From: CAWDMN01 sp963803155
GTDB lineage: Bacteria; Acidobacteriota; Terriglobia; Versatilivoradales; Versatilivoraceae
Reading direction: 5' to 3'
NCBI GenBank assembly: GCA_963803155.1
Contig: CAWDMN010000113.1
Coordinates: 47,243-111,242 of the forward strand
Length of the DNA stretch: 64,000 nucleotides
Positions 53,415 through 62,100 of the stretch are shown piece after piece. The translations under genes and the position numbers were made by a program. The notes below the pieces were generated by a model, which was not told where the DNA came from, ran no database searches, and saw nothing but the letters and a program-made list of their open reading frames with translations. Every line of letters starts with the position of its first letter. Within the stretch, counting starts at the first letter, position 1.

Positions 53415-55229
53415 CTACCAGGCCCAGGCGTAACCTTCTCCCCGAGGATCGGCCCCGGCGCTCAGTGTTCTGCCATCCAAATCTACGACGATCGCCTCGT
53501 TCAATCCCAACGACCAGGCCCCGTTCACTTTTAGGAGGTGTCCTTTGGCCTCTAATAGCTTCTGAACCGGCTCTGGCACGCGAGCCTCGACCGACAAATC
53601 GCCCGAAACCATTGCGTGAGGAAAGGTGGAAGCAGGGAAACTCCGCGTTGACCAGCGAGGAGCTTCAATGGCCTGTTGAACATCCATGCCAAACTCGACC
53701 ATGTTCAGAAAAGTTTGCATCGTCCGCATAATTTGATCGTCCCCTCCTGGGCTACCCATGACCATGTGCGGCTTCCCTTGCCGGAGCACCAGAGTGCTCT
53801 GCAGCGTGCTCCGCGGCCGCTTGCCCGGAACCAGTGCATTGGCTTCCCCGGGAATGAGTGAAAAATAATCGCCCCGGCAGTTGATAATGAAGCCCAGATC
53901 GCCAATCACAATGCCGGTGCCAAAGGAGTCATGCAGGCTTGGAGTAAAGCTAACCATATTGCGGTCCGCATCCACTACCGCAATATAACTGGTGTCTCCG
54001 TCATGTCCAGCGCCACCCTGGGCGGAGCGTCGAGGGGAGGAATGCAGGAGGCTGGCGTCCTTCTGATATTTTTCAGCAACTCCCGGACGAAACTCCAGAG
54101 AGGCTTTTGCTGGGTCAATCAACTGTCGTCTTTCGTTTGCATACTCTTTGGAAAGAAGACCCACAAATGGAATCCGGATGTAGTCCATGTCCCCGAGGTA
54201 TTTTTCCCGATCGGCAAAGGCGAGTTTGAGAGCCTCGGCGCTGGCATGAATATAATCGGCACTGTTGTGTCCCATGCCCTTCAAGTCATAACCTTCCAGC
54301 ATATTAAGAGTAAAAAGTTCAGCCGGCCCCTGGGTTGCGGAGGGATTCTTGTACACCTGGTAACCGCGGTAGTCTATGAAGACCGGTTCTTCCACTTTTG
54401 CGGTATACTCCATGAAATCCGTCAACCGGAAAAGACCTTCATTTTCTTCGCAGAACTTCGCCATCGCCTGAGCGATATCTCCTCTGTAAAAGCGGTCCCG
54501 CGCCGCTTTCAGCCCGGCAAGACGGCCGGCGCCTGAGACTTGCCGTTCAGCTTCCACCATCTTTTTCAAAGTCCGGGCCAAATCAGGATTGCGGAAAATT
54601 TCGCCGGCTTTTGGAGCCGTTCCGTCAGGCAGGTAAAGTCTGGTACTCGTGGGATACTTGCGCAGTTTTTTTGCGCTCGCGATCGTGTTGGCAAGTTCTC
54701 GACCGAGGGGGAATCCATTTTCCGCCAACTCAATGGCCGGAGCAAGCACCTGGCCAAAGCTCATGGTCCCCCAGCGCTCCAGCAAAATGTACCAGGCATC
54801 CACAACCCCAGGGACCGTACCGGCCAGCAGTCCGTCATTAATTGGAAGCTCTCCCTGATTGTGCTGCTTGTACCAATCGATGGTTGCAAGCATCGGCGCC
54901 CGCCCTTCTGCATTGATCGAGAATACTTTTTTCAGCTTGGCATCATAAAGCAGGAGCACGGCATCGCTGCCCACTCCATTGTTGGCGGCATCCACCAGCC
55001 CCAGCACGGCCTGGCCGGCCACTACGGCATCGAAAGCGTTACCCCCCTTCATCAATATTTGCTCCGCGGCGCGAGTCGCCTCGGCTCTCATCGAAGCGAC
55101 CGCGGCGTGAGTTCCGCGGATCACGGGACGCATGGTCTTCTCATTTGCCGCCTGCGCCCAGCCTTGTGAGGTTGAGAACAGGAAAAGTAACATAACACAT
55201 ATAAATCCGATGGAACGGACCACTCTCAT
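53415..55229 (-). CDS. gamma-glutamyltransferase-family protein, exported
   Basis: 604 residues from ATG 55227-55229 (GGAGAGGAGAGCATC upstream). Signal peptide VRSIGFICVMLLFLFSTSQG, cut near WAQ. Ntn-hydrolase of the GGT family: GTHAAVASMRAEATRAAEQI, GGNAFDAVVA, NAEGRAP, GTVPGVVDAW, nucleophile T413 in GHDGDTSYIAVVD (autoprocessing site just before it), MVMGSPGGDDQIMRT. GGT cleaves gamma-glutamyl bonds such as glutathione; relatives act on cephalosporin or polyglutamate. Periplasmic. The gene is monocistronic and ends 254 bases upstream of the LacI gene on the same strand; a joint role is not shown. Confidence 0.9.
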   Translation of the reverse strand: MRVVRSIGFICVMLLFLFSTSQGWAQAANEKTMRPVIRGTHAAVASMRAEATRAAEQILMKGGNAFDAVVAGQAVLGLVDAANNGVGSDAVLLLYDAKLKKVFSINAEGRAPMLATIDWYKQHNQGELPINDGLLAGTVPGVVDAWYILLERWGTMSFGQVLAPAIELAENGFPLGRELANTIASAKKLRKYPTSTRLYLPDGTAPKAGEIFRNPDLARTLKKMVEAERQVSGAGRLAGLKAARDRFYRGDIAQAMAKFCEENEGLFRLTDFMEYTAKVEEPVFIDYRGYQVYKNPSATQGPAELFTLNMLEGYDLKGMGHNSADYIHASAEALKLAFADREKYLGDMDYIRIPFVGLLSKEYANERRQLIDPAKASLEFRPGVAEKYQKDASLLHSSPRRSAQGGAGHDGDTSYIAVVDADRNMVSFTPSLHDSFGTGIVIGDLGFIINCRGDYFSLIPGEANALVPGKRPRSTLQSTLVLRQGKPHMVMGSPGGDDQIMRTMQTFLNMVEFGMDVQQAIEAPRWSTRSFPASTFPHAMVSGDLSVEARVPEPVQKLLEAKGHLLKVNGAWSLGLNEAIVVDLDGRTLSAGADPRGEGYAWAW

Positions 55230-55367
55230 GATGCTCTCCTCTCCCTTGAAAATCGCTGCCCTTCGACAACCGATGGCGGCATTATAACACCACGCTAACC
55301 CCCTAAACCTTCCCGCCGCGGGGGAAGAAGGCTGAATGCATTGCATTCAGCGACGGAGAAGAGCCAA

Positions 55368-55462
55368 TTGTAGCGCGGAGTCGATCTTTGACTCCGCGGC
55401 TTTTACCTTAGCAGAAAGCCGCAGACCCGCCAGAGCCAGGCAACCTTGCGGGTCTGCGCTAC
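55368..55462. repeat. dispersed palindromic repeat, family 3
   Basis: TGTAGCGCGGAGTCG, GACTCCGCGGCTTTTACC, then CAGACCCGC and GCGGGTCTG as a second hairpin, ending GCGCTACG. Related to 35898-36025. It lies upstream of the GGT gene. Confidence 0.65.
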
Positions 55463-55485
55463 GAATCGAATCTATAGAATGCTCC

Positions 55486-55800
55486 AAGATTTTCATCCTC
55501 TTGTTGTGTCAGCCCCGCTGTCATGGGGAGCTCCCTAGAAAATAGCTTTGGGTAACTGCCCAAATTAGCCGAGCTGCCAAGCCTCCCCCTCACCCGTCTC
55601 GCCTACGGCCTGAAAGCAGTGCTTTCAGCCCTCTCCCCGCTAGCGCGGGGCGAGGGCTGTACTTTGGTGCATGTCCGCCTATGGCGGATGGTCCGATCCG
55701 CCTTGGGCGGAGAGGACCGGATGAGGGGGGCGTTGAATATTTTCATCCTCTTGTTGTGCCAGCACGCTGGCATGTGGAGCTCCTCAGAAAATAGCATGGT
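55486..55800 (+). repeat. dispersed intergenic repeat, family 1, copy C (with a partial copy in front)
   Basis: 55486-55530 carries a lone right end (ATTTTCATCCTCTTGTTGTG, TCATGGGGAGCTCCCTAG). 55531-55785 is a full copy: AAATAGCTTTGGGTAACTGC, GAGCTGCCAAGCCTCCCC, CTCTCCCCGCTAGCGCGGGG, GGATGAGGGGGG, CGTTGAATATTTTCATCCTC. The variable palindrome is CTGAAAGCAGTGCTTTCAG. Lies between the GGT gene and GH16. Confidence 0.88.
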
Positions 55801-55855
55801 TTGTGCGCGGCAATAAAAAACCAAAATCAGAATCCAAGCTGGTCCGCACAATCTC

Positions 55856-57208
55856 TCATCGGGTACGCCGAACCCACTCTGGACGGTTCCAAGTGAGAAT
55901 CCGCGTTTGAGTACGCGCTTCTTCGCCACTCTTCAACGCTTCCTGCCGGGCCCGCCCTTCCCCTTTGACGGCAATCATCGACCAGGAATTCCGGTAGCAA
56001 TACTGCCGTACCAGGCGGCTGCCGAGATCTTCCAGTGCCTGGAATACCGTCGCCACCCAGCTTTCAGTCTTCAGTGCGCACCCCGTCCCCAAGTTGAGGC
56101 CGGCATCATCGGCGATAGCCATGAGCAGCACGGCTCCGGTCGGCTGATCGGAAAGGAATTTCACCAGTTCCGCCGCCACGAGGCCGCCTCCGCCATAGAG
56201 ATCGAAAGAACGGATTGGGACTAGCGGCTCACCGCTTCTTGGATCCAAGACCGCGACATTCAATCCTCGCCCTCCGTCCGTTCCGCGGAGAAAGTGGAAG
56301 GCAATATTATTTTTGAAGAAGCCTGCCACTCCATTGCTCCAGGCATATTCAGCAACCGAAGCGCCATTGGAGTTAGCCCGCAAAGTCATCGGCTCATCCA
56401 GGGATACTGGACGGGGTGCAATCCTTTCATAGCCACGGATGTAATCAATTTCAAAGTAGGAAGGAAAGGGAGTCGTGGAATCAGGGTATCCGGGCCAACT
56501 TCCCCCTACTGCCAAGTTGGCGATCAGATACATGGGTTCTTGCGGCACTCCAATATAGGAGCGGAAGCGCTCCACGCCGTCCACATACCAGATAATCACA
56601 TCCGGTTCCCAATCAATGCCAAAAAGGTGGAAGTCAGAACCGAAATCAGGTCCCTGAAACCATTGTCCCTGGCTCTGGTGATGCTGCCAATCTGCCCCCC
56701 AATGGTTGGTCAGGTATACCACGTCAGTCTGGTGTCCGAGCACTTCCAGAACATCAATTTCGGGAGGCCAACGATCCATGGGTAAAAGCCAGAAGGCCGG
56801 CCAAAATCCTTTCCCCTTGGGCATCTTGGCACGAATTTCAAAGTAGCCATATTGCTGGCGAAAGCTCCTGTAGCTGGTGATCACTCCGGATGTGTAATTG
56901 AATCCACCCATGCTTCGCTTCTCGGCCCGAATCCTCAGAATGCCGTTCTGAAATTCAAAAGCATCGTCGGCATAGTATTCTGCCTCTTGGTTGCCGCTGA
57001 GGGTCCGGCTTCCATCGGAATAGGTGGTCATCCAGCGATTCAAATCCAACGTTGACGCTTCAAATTCCTCGCCAAAAGTGAGCCGCCAATTCGCTGGGTC
57101 CGGGGGCTCTGCCTGCCCCTGAAGCGGCATAAAAGCGAGTCTAATGAAGAAGACAAACCATGGCAATATCCTTCGGTGAGATAAAAAATACATACGGAAT
57201 GACCTCAT
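55856..57208 (-). CDS. GH16 glycosidase fused to a C-terminal ILEI-like domain
   Basis: 450 residues from ATG 57206-57208; TTG 57235 and ATG 57193 are alternatives and no start has a clear ribosome binding site. Hydrophobic signal RILPWFVFFIRLAFM. GH16 jelly roll (about 40-262) with catalytic EIDVLE (E150, D152, E155), GYFEIRAKMPKGKGFWPAFW and FEIDYIRGYE. GH16 hydrolyses beta-1,3-glucans, laminarin, agar, carrageenan or similar. Residues about 311-417 (GGRGLNVAVLDPRSGE, SFDLYGGG, AVLLMAIADDAG, YRNSWSMIAVKG) match ILEI domains, known from FAM3 and POMGNT1 as carbohydrate-binding modules. Fused here to GH16 it may target the enzyme. Divergent from the TrmB gene. Confidence 0.82.
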   Translation of the reverse strand: MRSFRMYFLSHRRILPWFVFFIRLAFMPLQGQAEPPDPANWRLTFGEEFEASTLDLNRWMTTYSDGSRTLSGNQEAEYYADDAFEFQNGILRIRAEKRSMGGFNYTSGVITSYRSFRQQYGYFEIRAKMPKGKGFWPAFWLLPMDRWPPEIDVLEVLGHQTDVVYLTNHWGADWQHHQSQGQWFQGPDFGSDFHLFGIDWEPDVIIWYVDGVERFRSYIGVPQEPMYLIANLAVGGSWPGYPDSTTPFPSYFEIDYIRGYERIAPRPVSLDEPMTLRANSNGASVAEYAWSNGVAGFFKNNIAFHFLRGTDGGRGLNVAVLDPRSGEPLVPIRSFDLYGGGGLVAAELVKFLSDQPTGAVLLMAIADDAGLNLGTGCALKTESWVATVFQALEDLGSRLVRQYCYRNSWSMIAVKGEGRARQEALKSGEEARTQTRILTWNRPEWVRRTR

Positions 57209-57431
57209 GGCCCTCACCAATCTCTCCTGCTCCAAATTATGAGAAGCCTGACCTTGAAATTATATGTGATCAGTCGAATCCAGGTAACGAAATTATTTTG
57301 GAATGCAGCCGCATTCTTCAATTCCATTTTGGATTTTATCTTTGGCCAATCGATGAGTTTTATCTTCTCAAGATATTAAGTTGACCGTTGCCCGGAAAAT
57401 GAATAGATTATCTACCAAGGTAGTTAATAAA

Positions 57432-58220
57432 ATGACAATCTTCACCATCGCGGAAAATCTGGCGCGTTTCGGCTTCTCTTCCTACGAAACGAAAGCCTAT
57501 ATTGCTCTGCTCAACAAAAATCCGGTTACAGGGTACGAACTTGCCAAAAATTCCAGAATTCCCCCTTCCAAGATTTATGAAGTTCTGAACAAGCTGTTGA
57601 GCAAGTCCATGGTAATTCCCATGCAGAATCATCCGATCAAGTATGTCCCGCAGGATGTGAAACTCTTCCTGAAGAACATCAAAGACGAAACCAGCCGGGC
57701 CATTGAGATTCTTGAAAAATCTCTCCCTCAGGGGCGCACCGATGTGTCCCACTATATTTGGCAAGTGACAGATCGGGGCGAACTGCTGCACAAGGCCAAA
57801 TCCCTTGTCGAAGAAAGCCGGCGGGAGATCCTGGTTTCAGGATGGCCCCATGAGTTGAGAGAATTGGTCCCGGCTTTGGAAAAGAAAAAGAAGCTGAATG
57901 TGGCCGCTGTCGTTTACGGGGATCTCTCTCTGCGGATTGGGGCGGTTTATTGCCATACCATTGCCCATATCAAGAAGAGAGAGAAAGGGGGCCGCGAGTT
58001 CACTCTGGTCACCGATAACTCCAACCTGCTCCAGGCCATTATTCCGGGATCCCGCTCGATAACGGGCGTCTGGACCACCAATGAAACCTTGGTGGATGTG
58101 GCCAAAGATTTTATTTTGCACGACATCTACTGCTGGAAAATGATCGCGCGATGCGAGCCGCACATCAAGCGGGCTTTCGGGCCCGAGTTCGACAAATTGC
58201 GCAAAATCTTTTCGAAATAA
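57432..58220 (+). CDS. TrmB-family transcription regulator
   Basis: 262 residues from ATG 57432, where AAGGTAG lies nine bases upstream; ATG 57399 and TTG 57381 are alternatives. The N-terminal winged helix (IAENLARFGFSSYETKAYIA, PVTGYELAKNSRIPPSKIYEV) matches TrmB (PF01978), and the C-terminal part (about 110-260) contains the usual REILVSGWPHELREL region that binds an effector, often a sugar. TrmB proteins are common in archaea and rarer in bacteria. It ends 15 bases before the ALDH gene and is therefore the first gene of the operon, whose expression it probably controls. Confidence 0.85.
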   Translation: MTIFTIAENLARFGFSSYETKAYIALLNKNPVTGYELAKNSRIPPSKIYEVLNKLLSKSMVIPMQNHPIKYVPQDVKLFLKNIKDETSRAIEILEKSLPQGRTDVSHYIWQVTDRGELLHKAKSLVEESRREILVSGWPHELRELVPALEKKKKLNVAAVVYGDLSLRIGAVYCHTIAHIKKREKGGREFTLVTDNSNLLQAIIPGSRSITGVWTTNETLVDVAKDFILHDIYCWKMIARCEPHIKRAFGPEFDKLRKIFSK

Positions 58221-58235
58221 ATCCCGGAGGAAGCC

Positions 58236-59780
58236 ATGAGCAATCCATTGCGGCTGAAGCCCTTGTTTGAGGCTCTCGGGTTGAAATCCGTCAATCCGGG
58301 CGCAACCGATGGCGAACGCTGGTTTGGCGGCGGCCGGGCTCTCGCCGTGGTGAGCCCAATCGACGGTCAAACCATTGCCGAGGTGAAACAAGCGTCGGGA
58401 TCCGATTATGAATGCATCATCCAATCGGCGGAGAGCGCTTTCAAGTTCTGGCGTGAATTCCCTGCCCCTAAGCGGGGAGAAATCGTCCGACAACTGGCGG
58501 AGGAACTTCGGAAATACAAAGAACCGCTGGGCAAGCTCGTCACTGTTGAAATGGGCAAGTCCATCCAGGAGGGATTGGGCGAAGTGCAGGAAATGATCGA
58601 CATCTGCGATTATGCCTGCGGACAGTCGCGCATGCTCTATGGCGTGCAAACCCACAGCGAGCGCCCACGGCACCGGATGTTTGAGCAATGGCACCCGCTG
58701 GGAGTCGTGGGCATCATTTCCGCTTTTAATTTCCCGGTGGCGGTCTGGAGCTGGAACCTGGCCATAGCGCTCATCTGCGGTGACATCTGCGTCTGGAAGC
58801 CGGCCAGTGCCACGCCACTCACCGCCATTGCTTGTCAGAAAATCTTCGCGCGAGTGTTGCGGAAAAACAAGCTGCCCGCCGGGATTTCGTCGCTCGTTGT
58901 CGGGAAAGGATCCGAAGTCGGCGAACTTTTGATCCAGGACCGGCGCATACCATTGATCAGCTATACCGGCTCCACGAAGATTGGCCAGCACATTTCAACT
59001 TTGGTGGCACAACGATTCGGCAAAACCATCCTGGAATTGGGGGGCAATAATGCCATCATCGTAACGGCCAAAGCAGATCTCGCTTTGGCGGCGCAAAATA
59101 TTCTGTTTGGCGCCATCGGAACCGCCGGCCAGCGCTGCACCTCCACGCGGCGCGTGATCGTCGAGGATCAGGTGTATCCCCGCTTTGTCGAGAAGCTTAA
59201 GGAATATTATCAAAAGGTTCGAATCGGCAATCCGCTCAATTCCAGGGTTCTCATGGGACCGCTCGTGGATCCTCTGGCGGTGGAGGTGATGATGAAAGCT
59301 TTGAAAGCTGTGGAGGAGCAAGGAGGAAAGATTTTGCGGGGAGGCAGGAAGCTGGGAGGGAAGAACTTCCCTGGCGGCTGTTATGTGACTCCGGCCATGG
59401 TGGAAGCAACACCACAAATGCCCATCGTCAAGGAGGAGACCTTCGCCCCCATCCTTTATTTAATGAAGTACAAGGGTGGCCTGGAAAATGCTATTGCCAT
59501 TCAGAACAGTGTCCCCCAGGGACTGAGCTCCGCGATTTTCACGGGCGATCTTGTGGAGGCGGAAACATTTCTCGGCCCGGCGGGATCCGATTGTGGCATC
59601 GCGAACGTCAACCTGGGCACGAGTGGCGCGGAAATCGGCCTGGCCTTTGGAGGCGAAAAAGAAACTGGGGGAGGCCGCGAAAGCGGGTCAGACGCCTGGA
59701 AGAGTTATATGCGGCGCCAGACGAATACCATCAATTGGAGCCACTCGACAACATTAGCCCAAGGGATTCAATTTGATTAG
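58236..59780 (+). CDS. ALDH7-type aldehyde dehydrogenase (aminoadipate-semialdehyde dehydrogenase-like)
   Basis: 514 residues, GGAGGAAGCC upstream. NAD-binding and catalytic motifs: PFNFPVAVWSWNLAIALI-like segment (FNFPVAVWSWNLA), WKPASATPLTA, TGSTKIGQHIS, LELGGNNA (catalytic Glu), and GTAGQRCTSTRR with nucleophile C301. GTAGQRCTxxRR is the signature of ALDH7 (antiquitin, AmaB), which oxidises alpha-aminoadipate semialdehyde/piperideine-6-carboxylate. Other ALDH7 members have wider aldehyde ranges. Second gene of the operon, after TrmB. Whether lysine-related or not, it should turn an aldehyde intermediate into an acid with NAD(P). Confidence 0.85.
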   Translation: MSNPLRLKPLFEALGLKSVNPGATDGERWFGGGRALAVVSPIDGQTIAEVKQASGSDYECIIQSAESAFKFWREFPAPKRGEIVRQLAEELRKYKEPLGKLVTVEMGKSIQEGLGEVQEMIDICDYACGQSRMLYGVQTHSERPRHRMFEQWHPLGVVGIISAFNFPVAVWSWNLAIALICGDICVWKPASATPLTAIACQKIFARVLRKNKLPAGISSLVVGKGSEVGELLIQDRRIPLISYTGSTKIGQHISTLVAQRFGKTILELGGNNAIIVTAKADLALAAQNILFGAIGTAGQRCTSTRRVIVEDQVYPRFVEKLKEYYQKVRIGNPLNSRVLMGPLVDPLAVEVMMKALKAVEEQGGKILRGGRKLGGKNFPGGCYVTPAMVEATPQMPIVKEETFAPILYLMKYKGGLENAIAIQNSVPQGLSSAIFTGDLVEAETFLGPAGSDCGIANVNLGTSGAEIGLAFGGEKETGGGRESGSDAWKSYMRRQTNTINWSHSTTLAQGIQFD

Positions 59781-59839
59781 CTCATCATAGGTATATTTAG
59801 AGGCAGAGCGCTGGATACTATCAGGTGAAAGGAAGACAG

Positions 59840-60958
59840 ATGGCCCGATATAAAATTGCCTGGCTGCCCGGAGATGGCATTGGTGTGGAGGTTATGAACG
59901 GGGCACGCCTTGTTCTAGATGCGCTCAAGTTTGATGCCGAATACCTCCATGGAGACATCGGCTGGGAATTTTGGTGCAAGGAAGGAGACGCTTTCCCACA
60001 ACGGACAATCGACCTGCTCAAGAATGTGGATGCCGCCATGTTTGGCGCCATCACCTCCAAACCAGCCAAAGCGGCGGAAAAGGAACTTACCCCTCCTCTT
60101 CAAGGCAGAGGACTCACATATCGATCTCCGATTGTCCGGATGCGGCAACTCTTGGACTTGTACATCTGTCTTCGCCCCTGCAAAGCCTATCCCGGCAATC
60201 CCCTCAACTTCAAAGAGAAGATCGATCTGGTGGTCTTCCGGGAAAACACCGAGGATCTTTACTCCGGCGTTGAGTTCAATCCGGTGCCGGGAGAACTCAG
60301 AGACCTATTGCTCAAGCTCTCCAAACCCTTTGGCGCCTTTAGTGAAGTCCCCCCCGATCAGTACGCCGTTTCCTGCAAGGTGAATACCAGAAAAGGTTCT
60401 GAGCGGATTGTGCGCGCGGCGTATGAATTCGCTCGTAAACACCACCGACGGAAGGTAACCATTGTCCATAAGGCCAACGTAGTGCGTGCTACCGATGGAC
60501 TTTTCCTGGAAACCGCCCAAGAAGTCGCCAAGGAATATCCAGACATTCAAACCGATGATGCCAACATTGACGCCATTTGTATGTGGCTACTCAAGAATCC
60601 GTTCAACTATGATGTGTTGGTAGCTCCCAACCTTTACGGCGACATCATTTCCGACCTCTGCGCGCAGATGGTGGGAGGGCTGGGATTTGGCTGCTCGGGC
60701 AATATAGGAGAAAAGGTCGCTGTCTTTGAGCCTACTCATGGCTCAGCCCCAAAACATGCAGGCCTCGAGAAGTGTAATCCCATTGCCACAATCCTTGCGG
60801 CTAAGATGATGCTGGAGTGGCTGGGTGAAAAAGAGATGACCCGCCGCTTGGAGGCCGCCGTTTCTAATGTTATCCAGGAAGGAGAGGTGAGAACTTACGA
60901 CATGGGCGGAAGCAATAGTACTACTGACTTGGCCCAGGCCGTGGCGGAAATGCTGTGA
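59840..60958 (+). CDS. isocitrate/isopropylmalate-dehydrogenase-family enzyme
   Basis: 372 residues from ATG 59840 (AAAGGAAGACAG upstream). Beta-decarboxylating dehydrogenase fold: WLPGDGIGVEVMNGA, the substrate loop YRSPIVRMRQLLDLYICLRP, VVFRENTEDLYSGVEF, VTIVHKANVVRATDGLF, NLYGDIISDL and EPTHGSAPKHAGL. The loop SPIVRMR is closest to homoisocitrate dehydrogenase-like and NAD-IDH forms and differs from IPMDH; I cannot name the substrate. Such enzymes oxidise a 3-substituted malate at C2 and release CO2. It is followed by a 186-base repeat, then the lyase gene, in the same operon. Confidence 0.85.
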   Translation: MARYKIAWLPGDGIGVEVMNGARLVLDALKFDAEYLHGDIGWEFWCKEGDAFPQRTIDLLKNVDAAMFGAITSKPAKAAEKELTPPLQGRGLTYRSPIVRMRQLLDLYICLRPCKAYPGNPLNFKEKIDLVVFRENTEDLYSGVEFNPVPGELRDLLLKLSKPFGAFSEVPPDQYAVSCKVNTRKGSERIVRAAYEFARKHHRRKVTIVHKANVVRATDGLFLETAQEVAKEYPDIQTDDANIDAICMWLLKNPFNYDVLVAPNLYGDIISDLCAQMVGGLGFGCSGNIGEKVAVFEPTHGSAPKHAGLEKCNPIATILAAKMMLEWLGEKEMTRRLEAAVSNVIQEGEVRTYDMGGSNSTTDLAQAVAEML

Positions 60959-61143
60959 GGAGCTGCACATGCCAGCGCGGCTGGCACAACAAGGTGATGA
61001 AAATCCCCCTCCAACGGAGGGGATTTACTGAGGAGCCACTCATGCCAGCACGGCTGGCTCAACAAGAAAATGAAAATCTCCAGACCTCACAGGTCTTCGA
61101 GACCTGTGAGGTCTCTGGCACTACGATTTTCTAGGGAGAATAT
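60959..61143. repeat. repeat block inside the operon with 15-bp perfect hairpin
   Basis: Two short family-1 right ends in reverse (GAGGAGCTGCACATGCCAGC, GCTGGCACAACAAG; GAGGAGCCACTCATGCCAGC). AGACCTCACAGGTCT (61082-61096) pairs perfectly with AGACCTGTGAGGTCT (61100-61114) over a TCG loop. Related imperfect hairpin near 21851-21890. It separates the dehydrogenase and lyase genes. Confidence 0.85.
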
Positions 61144-61144
61144 C

Positions 61145-62077
61145 GTGAAAAAGAGCGCCACTTTAAGAAGAGCAATCATGGAGCGAAGGGCAGTCCGCGT
61201 CCCGGGCTGTCACGATGCCCTCTCCGCGCGGATCATCGAAGCCTGCGGATTTGAAGCCATCCAGGTTTCGGGTTATGGCCTAGCTGCCTCCCTGCTCTGC
61301 AAACCCGATGTAGGGCTGGTGCAGATGAAGGACATCCTTGACATTACTTTCAATATTGTCCAAGCGGTGACCATCCCCGTCATGGCAGACATCGACACGG
61401 GAGGCGGCAATGCCGTGAACGCGGCTTCGATTACCGAACGGCTGATCCTGGGCGGAACTGCCGGCATGAACATCGAAGACCAGCTTTTTCCCAAGCGCTG
61501 CGGCCATATGGCGGGCAAGGAGGTAATCCCGGCGGAAGAGATGGCGGGGAAAATCCGCGCCTGTGCCAACGTTCGTAACCGCCTGGACAACGACTTCATC
61601 ATCAACGCGCGCACTGATGTTTTCGAGGGTGCGGGACTTGCGGAAGCCATCCGCCGCTGCAATCTCTACATCGAGGCCGGGGCGGACCTGGTGTTCATTG
61701 ACGGCATCAGAACCAGGAAAGATGTGGAACAGGCCGTGCGCCAAATCAAGGGGCCTTTATCCGTTAATCTGATGGATGCCATCTCCGGTATGAAGACTGA
61801 GCTTATCCCCATTCCCGACTTAGCCGCCATGGGAGTGGGACGGGTATCGATTCCCGTAGCCTCCATCATGGTGATGCATAAATCTCTGATGAATTTCTTT
61901 GCCGCGCTGAAAAAGGCGCCACAAGGCATTTTGCCCGGAAAGACGCAGTGGGTTTCCTCTTTCGAGGAATTTACCGATTTCGTAGGACTCAAAGAATACC
62001 GGAAGTTGGAGGAGGAGTACCTGCCCCGTGAGCGAATGATGGAGAAGTATCACGACGCCAAAAAGATTGTGGGATGA
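61145..62077 (+). CDS. isocitrate-lyase/PEP-mutase superfamily lyase (methylisocitrate/2,3-dimethylmalate-lyase-like)
   Basis: 310 residues from GTG 61145, preceded by AGGGAGAATATC; the longer open frame runs into the repeat. Barrel motifs: VRVPGCHDALSARII, VMADIDTGGGNA, INARTDVFEGAG and KRCGH with catalytic C119. KRCGH/KKCGH marks the true lyases (isocitrate, methylisocitrate, 2,3-dimethylmalate) as opposed to PEP mutase or oxaloacetase forms. It cleaves a 3-substituted malate to an alpha-keto acid or glyoxylate plus a second acid. Sits upstream of a LeuC/LeuD-type hydro-lyase, as do dimethylmalate lyase and dimethylmaleate hydratase in nicotinate fermenters. Its stop codon is 23 bases before the LeuC-type ATG. 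Confidence 0.85.
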   Translation: MKKSATLRRAIMERRAVRVPGCHDALSARIIEACGFEAIQVSGYGLAASLLCKPDVGLVQMKDILDITFNIVQAVTIPVMADIDTGGGNAVNAASITERLILGGTAGMNIEDQLFPKRCGHMAGKEVIPAEEMAGKIRACANVRNRLDNDFIINARTDVFEGAGLAEAIRRCNLYIEAGADLVFIDGIRTRKDVEQAVRQIKGPLSVNLMDAISGMKTELIPIPDLAAMGVGRVSIPVASIMVMHKSLMNFFAALKKAPQGILPGKTQWVSSFEEFTDFVGLKEYRKLEEEYLPRERMMEKYHDAKKIVG

Positions 62078-62100
62078 AGTGCATTAGGGAGAATGAACCT

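Noticed and set aside
57837..58991. 384-codon minus-strand frame opposite TrmB and ALDH genes
   Set aside because: Covers parts of two real genes on the other strand and has no domain.
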